Part shown: positions 36,436 to 44,127 of the stretch, piece after piece
How the letters are laid out: every line of letters starts with the position of its first letter
Position numbering within the stretch: position 1 is the first letter of the stretch
Source: Rikenellaceae bacterium
Lineage (GTDB): Bacteria > Bacteroidota > Bacteroidia > Bacteroidales > Rikenellaceae
NCBI GenBank assembly: GCA_015060165.1
Contig: SUZC01000015.1
Location: 1-48,840 of the forward strand
Reading direction: 5' to 3'
Length of the DNA stretch: 48,840 nucleotides
Notes under the pieces: generated by a model
Seen by the model: the letters and a program-made list of their open reading frames with translations, nothing else
Told to the model about the DNA's origin: nothing
Database searches by the model: none
Position numbers and translations under genes: made by a program

Positions 36436-37739
36436 CTATTTATCGATTCTACCTCTGCCACAAGTTCTCCCTGACCAAGTTCGATAGTCAGCTTCTGGCC
36501 AGCCGCTACACATTCGGTCGAACGAATAGCTTTGCCATTGCTCCTTACCACTGCAAAACCCATACGCAAGATCTGCTGAGGTGAACGGGCCTCAACAATC
36601 TCCTGCGCCATATTGACCTTTAATTTCTCACGCTCTATCGTCCGCTCTACAGCCGACAAAAGCATCTCACGGCTCATCTGCAAATAGGCTCTTTCCCGTT
36701 CAAAACGCAACGTAGCCAGCTTAGCAACATCTGCCGAATACATCTCCAAACGCAATCGTTCGCGGTGGGTTGCTACCACAGCCAACTCACCGAGTCGCTG
36801 CATGGAATCATCCAACCAAGCATCTATGCGAGCCATTCTGTCAACAAGCCACGCTGCCACCGCAGTCGGAGTTTTCAAAGGTGTCGAGGCCACCATATCG
36901 GCCACACTTGTATCCTTGTCGTGGCCTATACCAGTAAGCACAGGCAATGGGAATTGTGCGACATATGAACAAAGTCTATACGAATTGAAACAACTCAAAT
37001 CGCTTGCCGAGCCACCACCTCGAATTATCACCACCGCGTCGAACTCCACTTGACGTGCAGCGATCGCCTCCAACGCCGCACAAACAGACTCTTCAGCAGC
37101 AGCACCCTGCATTACTGCATCGAATAACTCAACCGCAAAGGCATAACCACCCGACCGCAACTCATTACAGAAATCGCGATAGCCTGCGGCCGATGCGCTC
37201 GACACGATAGCCAAACGTTGTACCAACATAGGCATCGCAACCTCGCGATTCATATCCCATACACCATCCTGTTGCAGCTGTTTAATAGTCTGCTGCTTTT
37301 GGAGTTCCACCTCGCCCAACGTATACGAAGCGTCGATATCGGTAATCTGTAACGAGAGCCCATAAAGTTCGTGATAGGTAACAATTACCTTTGCCAGGAT
37401 CTTCATTCCGGCAGCAAGTTTACTTCCTGTCTCAGCCTCAAAATAAGCCGACAACATTGCATACTGCGATCTCCACACCACAGCTCTTACCTGAGCACGA
37501 GGAACAGAAGAACCACAGCTGGATACACCCATGAGCGCACCTCCGCTACCCACTTTTGTACCTCTCGCTGGCGACGGCTCCGCCTTCTCAACGAGTTCCA
37601 AATAGCAGTGACCCGAATAGTTAACCTTCAACTCGGCAATCTCGGCCGCAACCCACACAGGCAGGGGGAACGACTCCTCGACAGCCGACTTGATTCGTCG
37701 CTGCAACTCGCTCAGCGATATGTAACTCTCTTGCGCCAT
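36432..37739 (-). CDS. xseA: Exodeoxyribonuclease VII large subunit with a low-complexity insertion
   Basis: This 435-aa protein is the catalytic subunit of the ATP-independent single-strand exonuclease. An N-terminal OB-fold (about 1-110) has VWVAAEIAELKVNYSGHCYLEL; the nuclease domain has VSSASAAGYRDF, VIIRGGGSASDL and LPVLTGIGHDKDTSVADMVA with its conserved Gly/His. A Gly/Ser-rich run, roughly residues 55-81 (including GTKVGSGGALMG), interrupts the OB-fold before RAVVW and is not part of the normal domain. A coiled-coil region follows near 300-375. The frame is intact and xseB overlaps its stop. Confidence 0.93.
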   Translation of the reverse strand: MAQESYISLSELQRRIKSAVEESFPLPVWVAAEIAELKVNYSGHCYLELVEKAEPSPARGTKVGSGGALMGVSSCGSSVPRAQVRAVVWRSQYAMLSAYFEAETGSKLAAGMKILAKVIVTYHELYGLSLQITDIDASYTLGEVELQKQQTIKQLQQDGVWDMNREVAMPMLVQRLAIVSSASAAGYRDFCNELRSGGYAFAVELFDAVMQGAAAEESVCAALEAIAARQVEFDAVVIIRGGGSASDLSCFNSYRLCSYVAQFPLPVLTGIGHDKDTSVADMVASTPLKTPTAVAAWLVDRMARIDAWLDDSMQRLGELAVVATHRERLRLEMYSADVAKLATLRFERERAYLQMSREMLLSAVERTIEREKLKVNMAQEIVEARSPQQILRMGFAVVRSNGKAIRSTECVAAGQKLTIELGQGELVAEVESINR

Positions 37740-37760
37740 AGACTACTTATTACTCTATCA

Positions 37761-37768
37761 CAAAGTTA
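37761..37768 (-). promoter_or_regulatory. -7 element of xseA
   Basis: On the minus strand the sequence is TAACTTTG, an exact consensus match, about 22 nt upstream of the xseA ATG. Its -33 region falls inside the terminator hairpin of the exb unit, so terminator and promoter overlap. Confidence 0.55.
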
Positions 37769-37775
37769 TTAAAAA

Positions 37776-37806
37776 AAAGCACTCAACCATACAGGCCGAG
37801 TGCTTT
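37776..37806 (-). terminator. Terminator of the exb unit
   Basis: A 9-bp stem (aaagcactc 37776-37784, gagtgcttt 37798-37806) is followed on the minus strand by a run of eight T residues. It lies 22 nt after the stop of the last exbD. Confidence 0.9.
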
Positions 37807-37828
37807 AATTGTGGAATATTCAGGTTAT

Positions 37829-38302
37829 TTAGTTATTAACCTGTGCCTCCAAAGCTGCATAAGAGATCTTCAAAGCGTTAGCACGACGAAGCTCCTGCTT
37901 AACGTCGGTGATAATACCCATCTTAGTATAGATGTCGGCCTTGATGCTTGTAGTCATCTGGGCACGGTCTGCCTCGTTAAGCTGCTCACGCTCGGCGGCG
38001 ATAAAGTCACCGATATCCTTTGCAGTCTTGAATGAATCATTTAACTGAATTCGGGGAGCTGTACCATACTTGGCCTGCATGTGTGTAACAGGCACACCAA
38101 TGTTGATATAGCTGACCAAACTCTTCTTTTCGAGTTTCTGAATCTCAGAAGCATTAGGCAACTTATAGCGTACCAATACCTCCTGCTCTCGCATTGTGGT
38201 TGACACCATAAAGAAGAAGAGGATCATAAAGATAACGTCAGGAAGCGATGCTGTTGAGATTGCGGGCAATTCTTTGTTGCCCTTCTTTTTCATTACTGCC
38301 AT
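37829..38302 (-). CDS. ExbD/TolR family biopolymer transport protein (second copy)
   Basis: This 157-aa protein has one N-terminal transmembrane helix carrying the family aspartate (STASLPDVIFMILFFFMVSTT, Asp22), which takes part in proton use. The rest is a periplasmic domain that ends with IITDVKQELRRANALKISYAA. Its first residues are basic and cytoplasmic. It lies 4 nt after the first exbD-like gene, and two ExbD-type proteins with one ExbB is a common Bacteroidota arrangement. The tonB gene is not nearby. Confidence 0.92.
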   Translation of the reverse strand: MAVMKKKGNKELPAISTASLPDVIFMILFFFMVSTTMREQEVLVRYKLPNASEIQKLEKKSLVSYINIGVPVTHMQAKYGTAPRIQLNDSFKTAKDIGDFIAAEREQLNEADRAQMTTSIKADIYTKMGIITDVKQELRRANALKISYAALEAQVNN

Positions 38303-38306
38303 AACC

Positions 38307-38906
38307 TTATTTCTTTATTGCACCTTTACGCGGCTCAGCCTCAGAAATCTTCAAAGGTACCGCCTTGGTAATTACACTCTTCTCGTCCTCAGAAAGATCG
38401 GCAAATGCCTTACCGAACTTGCTCTGTGAAACCTCATTACGCACCTCGTTGAAAGCACGTGTAAGCTCGTTCTGCACCTGGATATAAATCTCGTAGCTTG
38501 TATCACGAGTGGTCTGCAACGATACCACACCCTCGCTCACATTGTAAGTCCACTTCGATCCGTCGGGCATCTCGATCTCTGTCTCCTTCTTCTCGGGAAG
38601 ATTCTCGTCGTCCAATGGGTTTACGATGAACTCCTTAGCCTTATCCTTCAAGCTGCGAATATCCATTGACTCTTCGCCTACCATCAACTGACCTGATGCG
38701 TTCACGAACACAAGCAACAAGTTACGCTCGTTAACCTTCTGATCCTCTACCTTAACATCCTCGGGAGGAATAGGAGGAAGGACACGAACAAGACCCTTGT
38801 CTGTATTCATTGTAGTGGCGACGAGGAAGAATACGAGCAACAAGAACGCGATATCGGCCTGCGAACTGGCGTTAATATCCGGTGTTTTTCTTTTATTCCC
38901 TGCCAT
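38307..38906 (-). CDS. ExbD/TolR family biopolymer transport protein (first copy)
   Basis: This 199-aa protein has a short cytoplasmic N-terminus, a single helix with the proton-site aspartate (SSQADIAFLLLVFFLVATTM, Asp18), and a longer periplasmic part than its neighbour, with acidic loops (about 85-115). It shares only the general ExbD fold with the second copy. It lies 20 nt after the four-helix membrane protein and 4 nt before the second exbD. Confidence 0.92.
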   Translation of the reverse strand: MAGNKRKTPDINASSQADIAFLLLVFFLVATTMNTDKGLVRVLPPIPPEDVKVEDQKVNERNLLLVFVNASGQLMVGEESMDIRSLKDKAKEFIVNPLDDENLPEKKETEIEMPDGSKWTYNVSEGVVSLQTTRDTSYEIYIQVQNELTRAFNEVRNEVSQSKFGKAFADLSEDEKSVITKAVPLKISEAEPRKGAIKK

Positions 38907-38926
38907 AAAGTGTTCCTTTCTTTACT

Positions 38927-39364
38927 TTATTTAAGTGCATCGCTTACAGCTGAGTAGATAGCTGAAATAATAGCACCGGCCATTGCTACGTAAAATACTA
39001 TGAGGCTGGCATCACTGATAACAGTCTCATTACGCTCAAAGAATCCCTGGTTGCCGAGGTCAACAATCTGGAAATCGTGGCCATTAGCAATAACATAAGC
39101 ACCTACGATGAGGCCTACGATGGCTACGAATGCAAAGATTGTACGCTTAACACCCGAAGGGGCTTTGAACATATCCATAGCTGCACCAAAGAGCGCTGCT
39201 ACGACAGCCGCAGCCATAAGTGCATAACCCCAGTAGAGGTAAACGCCTACGGCAGTAGCATTCTCAACGGTAGGATCCTCGGGAGTAGTAAATACTGCCC
39301 AAAACACCAGACCTACTGAGATTGCCAACAGTACGACCAATAATGTTTTAATTATTTTCTCCAT
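38927..39364 (-). CDS. Four-helix membrane protein in the exb cluster
   Basis: This 145-aa protein has four predicted helices (about 5-27, 42-64, 73-94 and 119-141). I do not recognise a named family. Its place between exbB and exbD, with 36- and 20-nt gaps, suggests it belongs to the same energy-transducing complex or its assembly. The segments between the helices are small and acidic (TTPEDPTVENATA). Without experimental data no role can be given. Confidence 0.75.
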   Translation of the reverse strand: MEKIIKTLLVVLLAISVGLVFWAVFTTPEDPTVENATAVGVYLYWGYALMAAAVVAALFGAAMDMFKAPSGVKRTIFAFVAIVGLIVGAYVIANGHDFQIVDLGNQGFFERNETVISDASLIVFYVAMAGAIISAIYSAVSDALK

Positions 39365-39400
39365 TGTAATAAATTCTTTTTAGGTCTAAATAGGTCTTAA

Positions 39401-40129
39401 TTATTTCTTGTATGCTGTCAAGATGTCAACCAATGTGATTGAAGCATCCTCCATAGCGTTCACCAAGTTATCAATCTTAGAGATGATGTAGTTGTAGAAC
39501 AACTGAAGGATAACAGCAGCGATAAGACCCATCAAGGTAGTCAACAAAGCCACCTTAATACCACCTGCTACAACGGTTGGAGAGATATCACCAGCAGCCT
39601 GAATCTGGTCGAACGCCTCGATCATACCAACAACGGTACCCATGAATCCCAACATAGGAGCCAAAGCGATGAACAAACCAATCCAAGAAAGACCTGACTC
39701 CATCTGACCTGTCTGAACTGAACCGTATGATACAACTGCCTTCTCAACAGCGTCCATACCCTGATCCAAACGATCCAAACCCTGATAGTAGATTGAAGCA
39801 ACGGGGCCTTTAGTGTTACGGCAGAGATCCTTAGCAGCCTCTACACCCTCGTTGTTAAGAGTCTCCTCGAACTTAGTGATGAACTTCTTAGTGTTGATGT
39901 TAGAGAATGAAAGGTAAAGCATACGCTCGATAGCAACTGCCAAACCGATTACCAAACATACCAACACGGGCATCATCCAAGCCCAACCACCCTCGAGGAA
40001 CTTCTGCATCAAAACCTGGTGCATAGTGTCACCTGCAAGCTCAGTCTCTGCTGCTGCAGCAGCCTCCTGTGCGAAAGCATTAACAGTGCCAAGTGCGGCT
40101 ACTGCCAAAAACATAAAATTTTTCTTCAT
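39401..40129 (-). CDS. MotA/TolQ/ExbB family proton channel protein
   Basis: This 242-aa protein has an N-terminal signal-like helix ending NAFAQ and an Ala/Glu-rich stretch. Three transmembrane helices then follow the ExbB pattern (about 48-70, 145-172 and 190-215), with the conserved APMLGFMGTVVGMIEAF segment. It forms the stator channel that powers TonB-dependent transport or a related process. It is the first gene of the unit exbB / four-helix protein / exbD / exbD. Confidence 0.93.
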   Translation of the reverse strand: MKKNFMFLAVAALGTVNAFAQEAAAAAETELAGDTMHQVLMQKFLEGGWAWMMPVLVCLVIGLAVAIERMLYLSFSNINTKKFITKFEETLNNEGVEAAKDLCRNTKGPVASIYYQGLDRLDQGMDAVEKAVVSYGSVQTGQMESGLSWIGLFIALAPMLGFMGTVVGMIEAFDQIQAAGDISPTVVAGGIKVALLTTLMGLIAAVILQLFYNYIISKIDNLVNAMEDASITLVDILTAYKK

Positions 40130-40306
40130 AGCTGTTTTTAATAAATTTAATTAGTGTTTGTTACTTTTATTTTAGTTTTATGTTGTCACAAATTTTATTT
40201 CGGGCATTTTTTTTGAATATTTTTCCAGTATGCAGGCACAAAACCACACCAAAACACACTTTCCGGCACTCTGACCCCTCTATTGGGGTAAAACCAACAA
40301 AGCTGT

Positions 40307-40340
40307 CAAAAATATTCATAACGCCGTAGTAGCCAACAAA
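40307..40340 (-). promoter_or_regulatory. Possible exbB promoter
   Basis: On the minus strand TTTG (40337-40340) and TATTTTTG (40307-40314) are 22 nt apart, near the consensus. The leader would be about 170 nt. The 308-nt gap 40130-40437 otherwise shows only a 5-bp hairpin (acccc 40274-40278, ggggt 40285-40289) and A/T-rich sequence. Confidence 0.5.
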
Positions 40341-40437
40341 TTACGCCACCCGACCCCATCATTCCTCGGCCGATGTTGCGCTTTTTGCAGACTTTACGGA
40401 CCGAAATATACGAATTTATTTTTGTTTGTGCAAGTTC

Positions 40438-41496
40438 TCACAAAGTAAATTCTCCACGCAATGGCTTTTGGATAAGCTCAACACTGGACTCCAAAGGCAG
40501 GTTTTTTCCCAAAACATACATCAATTTTGTGATGGCGGCCTCGGTAGTCATATCAAATGCCGACAGCACTCCAGCACTGCGCAAACGCTGACCCGTCTCG
40601 TAGAGTTGCATCTCCACCGAACCATTGTCGCACTGAGTTACATTCAGCACCAGCACACCTCGCTCGACAGTCTCGCGCATAAGTTCCAAAAACCACTCTG
40701 CAGTAGGGGCATTTCCTGCTCCATAGGTCTCCAATACCACGCCTCGCAGACCCTCGACCGAGAGTATCGCACGCAACGTGTGCTCACCAATTCCTGGAAA
40801 CATCTTGATGATGGCCACACCCTCGCTCAACATCGTAGCGATACGCAATGGCTCGGCCGTAGACGATTGGGAAGCGATAGCGGCGTGGTTATAAGCAATC
40901 TTAACACCCACCTCCGCCAACGGTGGATAGTTCGGCGAACGAAAAGCATCAAGCTCCTCGGCACTACTCTTTCGAGTACGATTTCCACGACACAGACGGC
41001 TGTGGAAGAGTAACGACACCTCTGGAACGATTGGTTTGCCGTCCACCTGCGCACCTGCAATTTCAATGGCTGTAATTAGATTTTCACGGCCATCGGTACG
41101 CAACACTCCAATCGGGATTTGGCTTCCGGTAAAGACCACAGGTTTAGCCAAATTTTCAAGCATAAAACTGAGAGCCGAGGCGGTATATGACATCGTATCG
41201 GTACCGTGCAGCACCACAAAGCCATCGTATGACTCATAATTATCGCGAATAACCTCGGCTATGGCACACCAATCCGACGGCTGTGCATTGGACGAATCAA
41301 TGAGCTTTGGCATCGTGTATACAGAGATGCCGACCGGCAGACGTCGCAATGCAGGGAACTCGTCATAAATTCCACTGAAATCGAAAGGCACCAATGCTCC
41401 CGTCGCTTCATCACGTTTCATTCCGATCGTACCACCCGTATAGATGATAAGAATCGAGGTGCGAGATTCTACGCTTTGTTTGATTTTTTGAATCAT
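40438..41496 (-). CDS. ansA: Type I (cytosolic) L-asparaginase
   Basis: This 352-aa protein converts L-asparagine to aspartate and ammonia. The two catalytic motifs are YTGGTIGM (catalytic Thr23 region) and LHGTDTMSYTA (about 95-105). There is no signal peptide, which marks the low-affinity cytosolic form. Its length is normal for the AnsA group. It lies 170 nt after tatD and ends 308 nt before exbB, probably as a single gene. Confidence 0.93.
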   Translation of the reverse strand: MIQKIKQSVESRTSILIIYTGGTIGMKRDEATGALVPFDFSGIYDEFPALRRLPVGISVYTMPKLIDSSNAQPSDWCAIAEVIRDNYESYDGFVVLHGTDTMSYTASALSFMLENLAKPVVFTGSQIPIGVLRTDGRENLITAIEIAGAQVDGKPIVPEVSLLFHSRLCRGNRTRKSSAEELDAFRSPNYPPLAEVGVKIAYNHAAIASQSSTAEPLRIATMLSEGVAIIKMFPGIGEHTLRAILSVEGLRGVVLETYGAGNAPTAEWFLELMRETVERGVLVLNVTQCDNGSVEMQLYETGQRLRSAGVLSAFDMTTEAAITKLMYVLGKNLPLESSVELIQKPLRGEFTL

Positions 41497-41594
41497 AATA
41501 TATCTTTATCTTAAATCACTTTTTCACTTTCCGACGGTGGCACATCCGACCCGGTATTCTGCCTCCCGCAACACACGCCGAAACACACATTGCA

Positions 41595-41618
41595 ACCCGT
41601 ATGGCGACCCGTATGGCG
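41595..41618. repeat. Tandem 12-bp repeat in the tatD-ansA gap
   Basis: The unit acccgtatggcg occurs twice in direct succession (41595-41606 and 41607-41618), followed by acct. It lies in a 171-nt spacer that shows no promoter match. Confidence 0.6.
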
Positions 41619-41667
41619 ACCTATCAGAAACGACCTTGACGCATACTTATATAATAAAAGCAGCACG

Positions 41668-42486
41668 CTAAATCATCTCATCGGGCAGGAACATTCGCAT
41701 AGCATTGGCGGTTGTACGACAAGCGACCTCCTCGACAGACAAACCCTTAACCTCAGCAATCTTTTCGCATACGTACTTCACATATGCCGACTCGTTGCGC
41801 TTGCCTCGATGCGGGACAGGGGTGAGATATGGACAATCAGTCTCGACAATTATATGTTCAAGCGCCATCTCGGCCACAGTCGCAGCCAACTTACTATTCT
41901 TGAAGGTCACAACGCCCCCGATTCCAAACAAGAAATCACCACATTGGCGCAAGCGATTATAAACTTCGATATCCTCACCAAAGGCGTGAAGCACACCTCT
42001 TAGTTCTTCGCCTCGCTCACGCGCCGCAACCGACTCCTGCTCCAGCACTTCGCACATATCCGCCCACGCCGAACGGGTATGGATTGCCACTGGCAGGCCC
42101 AAGCGGGTGGCCATACGGCACTGAGCCACAAAGGCTTCACGTTGCTCGGCCTTAAAATCCTCACTCCAATAAAAATCCAATCCAATCTCTCCTACCGCAC
42201 AAAATCGCACACCCTTAGGGGGCGACTGCAGATATTGCTCCACCAAGGCCAGCTCCTCGCGCCAACGAGGATTGTCGTTTACCGACGTAGGGTGCAGACC
42301 CATCATCACGCGGCACATATCGGGAGCATCTGACGCCAATGACAACATTCGCTCATGGCTCTCGGAATCTATAGCAGGCAGGAGCAATCGCACAATTCCT
42401 GCATCGCGGGCTCTAGCCAACGCTTGCAGGCGATCTTCGTCGAACTCCTCAGCATAGAGATGAGAGTGTGTATCAATCAGTTGCAT
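41668..42486 (-). CDS. tatD: TatD family metal-dependent deoxyribonuclease/hydrolase
   Basis: This 272-aa TIM-barrel hydrolase has the metal-binding DTHSHLY (His7, His9) near the start, GEIGLDFYW, AIHTRSAW, LHAFGED and the terminal VETDCPYLTPVPHRGKRNES, all characteristic of TatD. It may act as a 3'-5' exonuclease or in DNA repair. The start is 3 nt after the dprA stop, so the genes are probably coupled. Confidence 0.94.
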   Translation of the reverse strand: MQLIDTHSHLYAEEFDEDRLQALARARDAGIVRLLLPAIDSESHERMLSLASDAPDMCRVMMGLHPTSVNDNPRWREELALVEQYLQSPPKGVRFCAVGEIGLDFYWSEDFKAEQREAFVAQCRMATRLGLPVAIHTRSAWADMCEVLEQESVAARERGEELRGVLHAFGEDIEVYNRLRQCGDFLFGIGGVVTFKNSKLAATVAEMALEHIIVETDCPYLTPVPHRGKRNESAYVKYVCEKIAEVKGLSVEEVACRTTANAMRMFLPDEMI

Positions 42487-42489
42487 AGG

Positions 42490-43593
42490 TTATATCAATT
42501 TTTCATATTGTTTACCGGGGAGCTGACGCAGAGCGCCCGACAATTCGAGATTCATCAACAAAAGCGACAATTCGCCCAGCCCCAAACCACTTCGGGCCTG
42601 CAGCACATCGATAGAGAGCGGCTCCTGGCCGAAATATGCGAGTAACGACTCCTCTTGACCGGTGAGTGGCAATTTCTCGCGCACGGGCGCAGGTACAGAC
42701 TCCATCTCAAGCTCCCACATCAGTTCGGTCACGATATCGTGTCCCGACATTACGGCCTGAGCTTTACGGTTGCGGATCAGCAAGTTACAACCTCGTGAGT
42801 TGTTATCGGTCGCACGACCAGGAACCGCCATCACCGAGCGATTGTAACCATCGGCAAATGCCGCCGTCGAGAGCGAACCTCCAGACTCAGGAGTCTCCAC
42901 GACCACCGTCCCTGTAGAAATTCCGGCTATGATACGATTGCGAGGAATATAGAAATTGCCATTTTGCTTGGTTTGTGAGTTTAATTCTGTCACGAGCGCA
43001 CCTCCACGTGAAATGATATCGGCCGCCAACCCTCGATGCGCAGCAGGAGATACCGCCGGCAGAGCATTAGCCAGAACGGCCACAGTGGCAAGGTTCTCAA
43101 TCAGGGCAGCACGGTGAATCTCGCCATCAATACCAAATGCCAACCCACTCACTACCACTGCATCGGGCACTAACTGGGACATACCTCGCACCAATTCGTT
43201 GCACATACGCTGACCATAAGGCGAGGCTTTGCGCGTGCCGACAAAAGCCACAGCGCGGCGATTGAGAATCGAGCTATCGCCCATAACGTATAATACAGCA
43301 GGGAAGTCGTTGGTATTGCGAAGAAGTTGCGGATATTCGTCACTGTCGTAGGCTAAGGGTGTAATGCCATGACGCTGACAATATTGCAGCTCGCGCTCGG
43401 CCTCCTTCATTCCACTCCTCGCCACGATGCTGCGCGCAACATCCTCACGTAGGTCGGCTACCGAGCTTAACTCTGCGGCTGAGGCCTGATAAATTGCTTG
43501 CGCCGAGCCAAAGCACTCCAATAAATGGGCAGCTCCACGCACCCCAAGATGCGGCACAAACGTCAATGCGATACTCTCTAAAACGCTCTTCAT
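42490..43593 (-). CDS. dprA: DNA-processing protein DprA
   Basis: This 367-aa protein loads RecA on incoming single-stranded DNA in transformation and is widespread also in non-competent bacteria. It has an N-terminal helix-hairpin-like region, the Rossmann-type core with VAFVGTRKASPYGQ, VVSGLAFGIDGEIHR and IIAGISTGTVVVE, and a C-terminal winged helix (about 300-367). The start MKSVLESIALTFVPHLG was chosen; a longer reading adds 29 residues with no family match. It is 3 nt upstream of tatD. Confidence 0.94.
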   Translation of the reverse strand: MKSVLESIALTFVPHLGVRGAAHLLECFGSAQAIYQASAAELSSVADLREDVARSIVARSGMKEAERELQYCQRHGITPLAYDSDEYPQLLRNTNDFPAVLYVMGDSSILNRRAVAFVGTRKASPYGQRMCNELVRGMSQLVPDAVVVSGLAFGIDGEIHRAALIENLATVAVLANALPAVSPAAHRGLAADIISRGGALVTELNSQTKQNGNFYIPRNRIIAGISTGTVVVETPESGGSLSTAAFADGYNRSVMAVPGRATDNNSRGCNLLIRNRKAQAVMSGHDIVTELMWELEMESVPAPVREKLPLTGQEESLLAYFGQEPLSIDVLQARSGLGLGELSLLLMNLELSGALRQLPGKQYEKLI

Positions 43594-43797
43594 CGGCTTA
43601 AATCGTAAAAATACAAAGGCAATCAATGGTAGGTGCCGAATGGATTGCAAATCCCGCCCAAACTCGGTACGCAATTGCAACCTCCCTATATAGATATAGT
43701 TACGTCACATTTATAGGGCCGGCTAACCTCAAAATCAACCTTTGGCAAATGTAAAGTTAATAAATTTTGCGAAAAAGCACGAATCTTGCTAATAAGT

Positions 43798-43828
43798 TTT
43801 GGTTGTTAAATATTTTTTTGTACATTTG
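43798..43828 (+). promoter_or_regulatory. tRNA-Cys promoter (TTTG-N19-TACATTTG)
   Basis: TTTG at 43798-43801 and TACATTTG at 43821-43828 are 19 nt apart, a full consensus match. A start near 43834 leaves a 5' leader of about 28 nt that includes the 14-nt palindrome gaggagtactcctc (43839-43852), to be removed by RNase P. Confidence 0.8.
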
Positions 43829-43861
43829 CACCCTGAATGAGGAGTACTCCTCAAAATAGAT

Positions 43862-43933
43862 GGTCCGATGGATGAGTGGTTTAGTCACCGGTCTGCAAAA
43901 CCGTCTACAGCGGTTCGAATCCGCTTCGGACCT
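43862..43933 (+). tRNA. tRNA-Cys (GCA)
   Basis: The acceptor arms ggtccga and tcggacc pair over 7 bp, with U73 as expected for cysteine. The D-arm is gat/gtc, and the anticodon loop ctgcaaa carries GCA. The T-arm agcgg/ccgct has loop ttcgaat. One mismatch (C27-U43) sits at the top of the anticodon stem. The 3' CCA is not encoded (cac follows the discriminator base). Confidence 0.95.
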
Positions 43934-43938
43934 CACCA

Positions 43939-43970
43939 AAACAGCGTTAGAAACACTTCTGACGCTGTTT
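43939..43970 (+). terminator. tRNA-Cys terminator
   Basis: A 14-bp stem (43939-43952 with 43957-43970, one G-T pair) with the 4-nt loop acac is followed by ttcttttg. It starts 6 nt after the tRNA. Confidence 0.85.
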
Positions 43971-44127
43971 TTCTTTTGTTTTGTACGGCATTTGTACGAC
44001 AACGGTCATATAGATGTAATATCACAAATAAATGTAACTATATTATCTCTAATAGTATCCCCTAACTCATAGATTGGAACTTGTTGTTTGGTATAGGGTT
44101 TGTTTTCATAATAGCAAAACAGATTCT

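Noticed and set aside
43594..43680. 29-residue N-terminal extension of DprA
   Set aside because: The extension has no family match, and the Met at 43593 starts the usual DprA N-terminus.
43862..43980. tRNA-Cys as a proven attachment site for an integrated element
   Set aside because: No integrase and no repeated tRNA 3' end were found inside the window; the downstream side is not visible, so it is kept only as a possibility.
44074..44127. 18-residue extension of the TolC-like protein from a TTG
   Set aside because: It would place a polar leader before the hydrophobic signal peptide; the ATG at 44128 gives a normal Sec signal.
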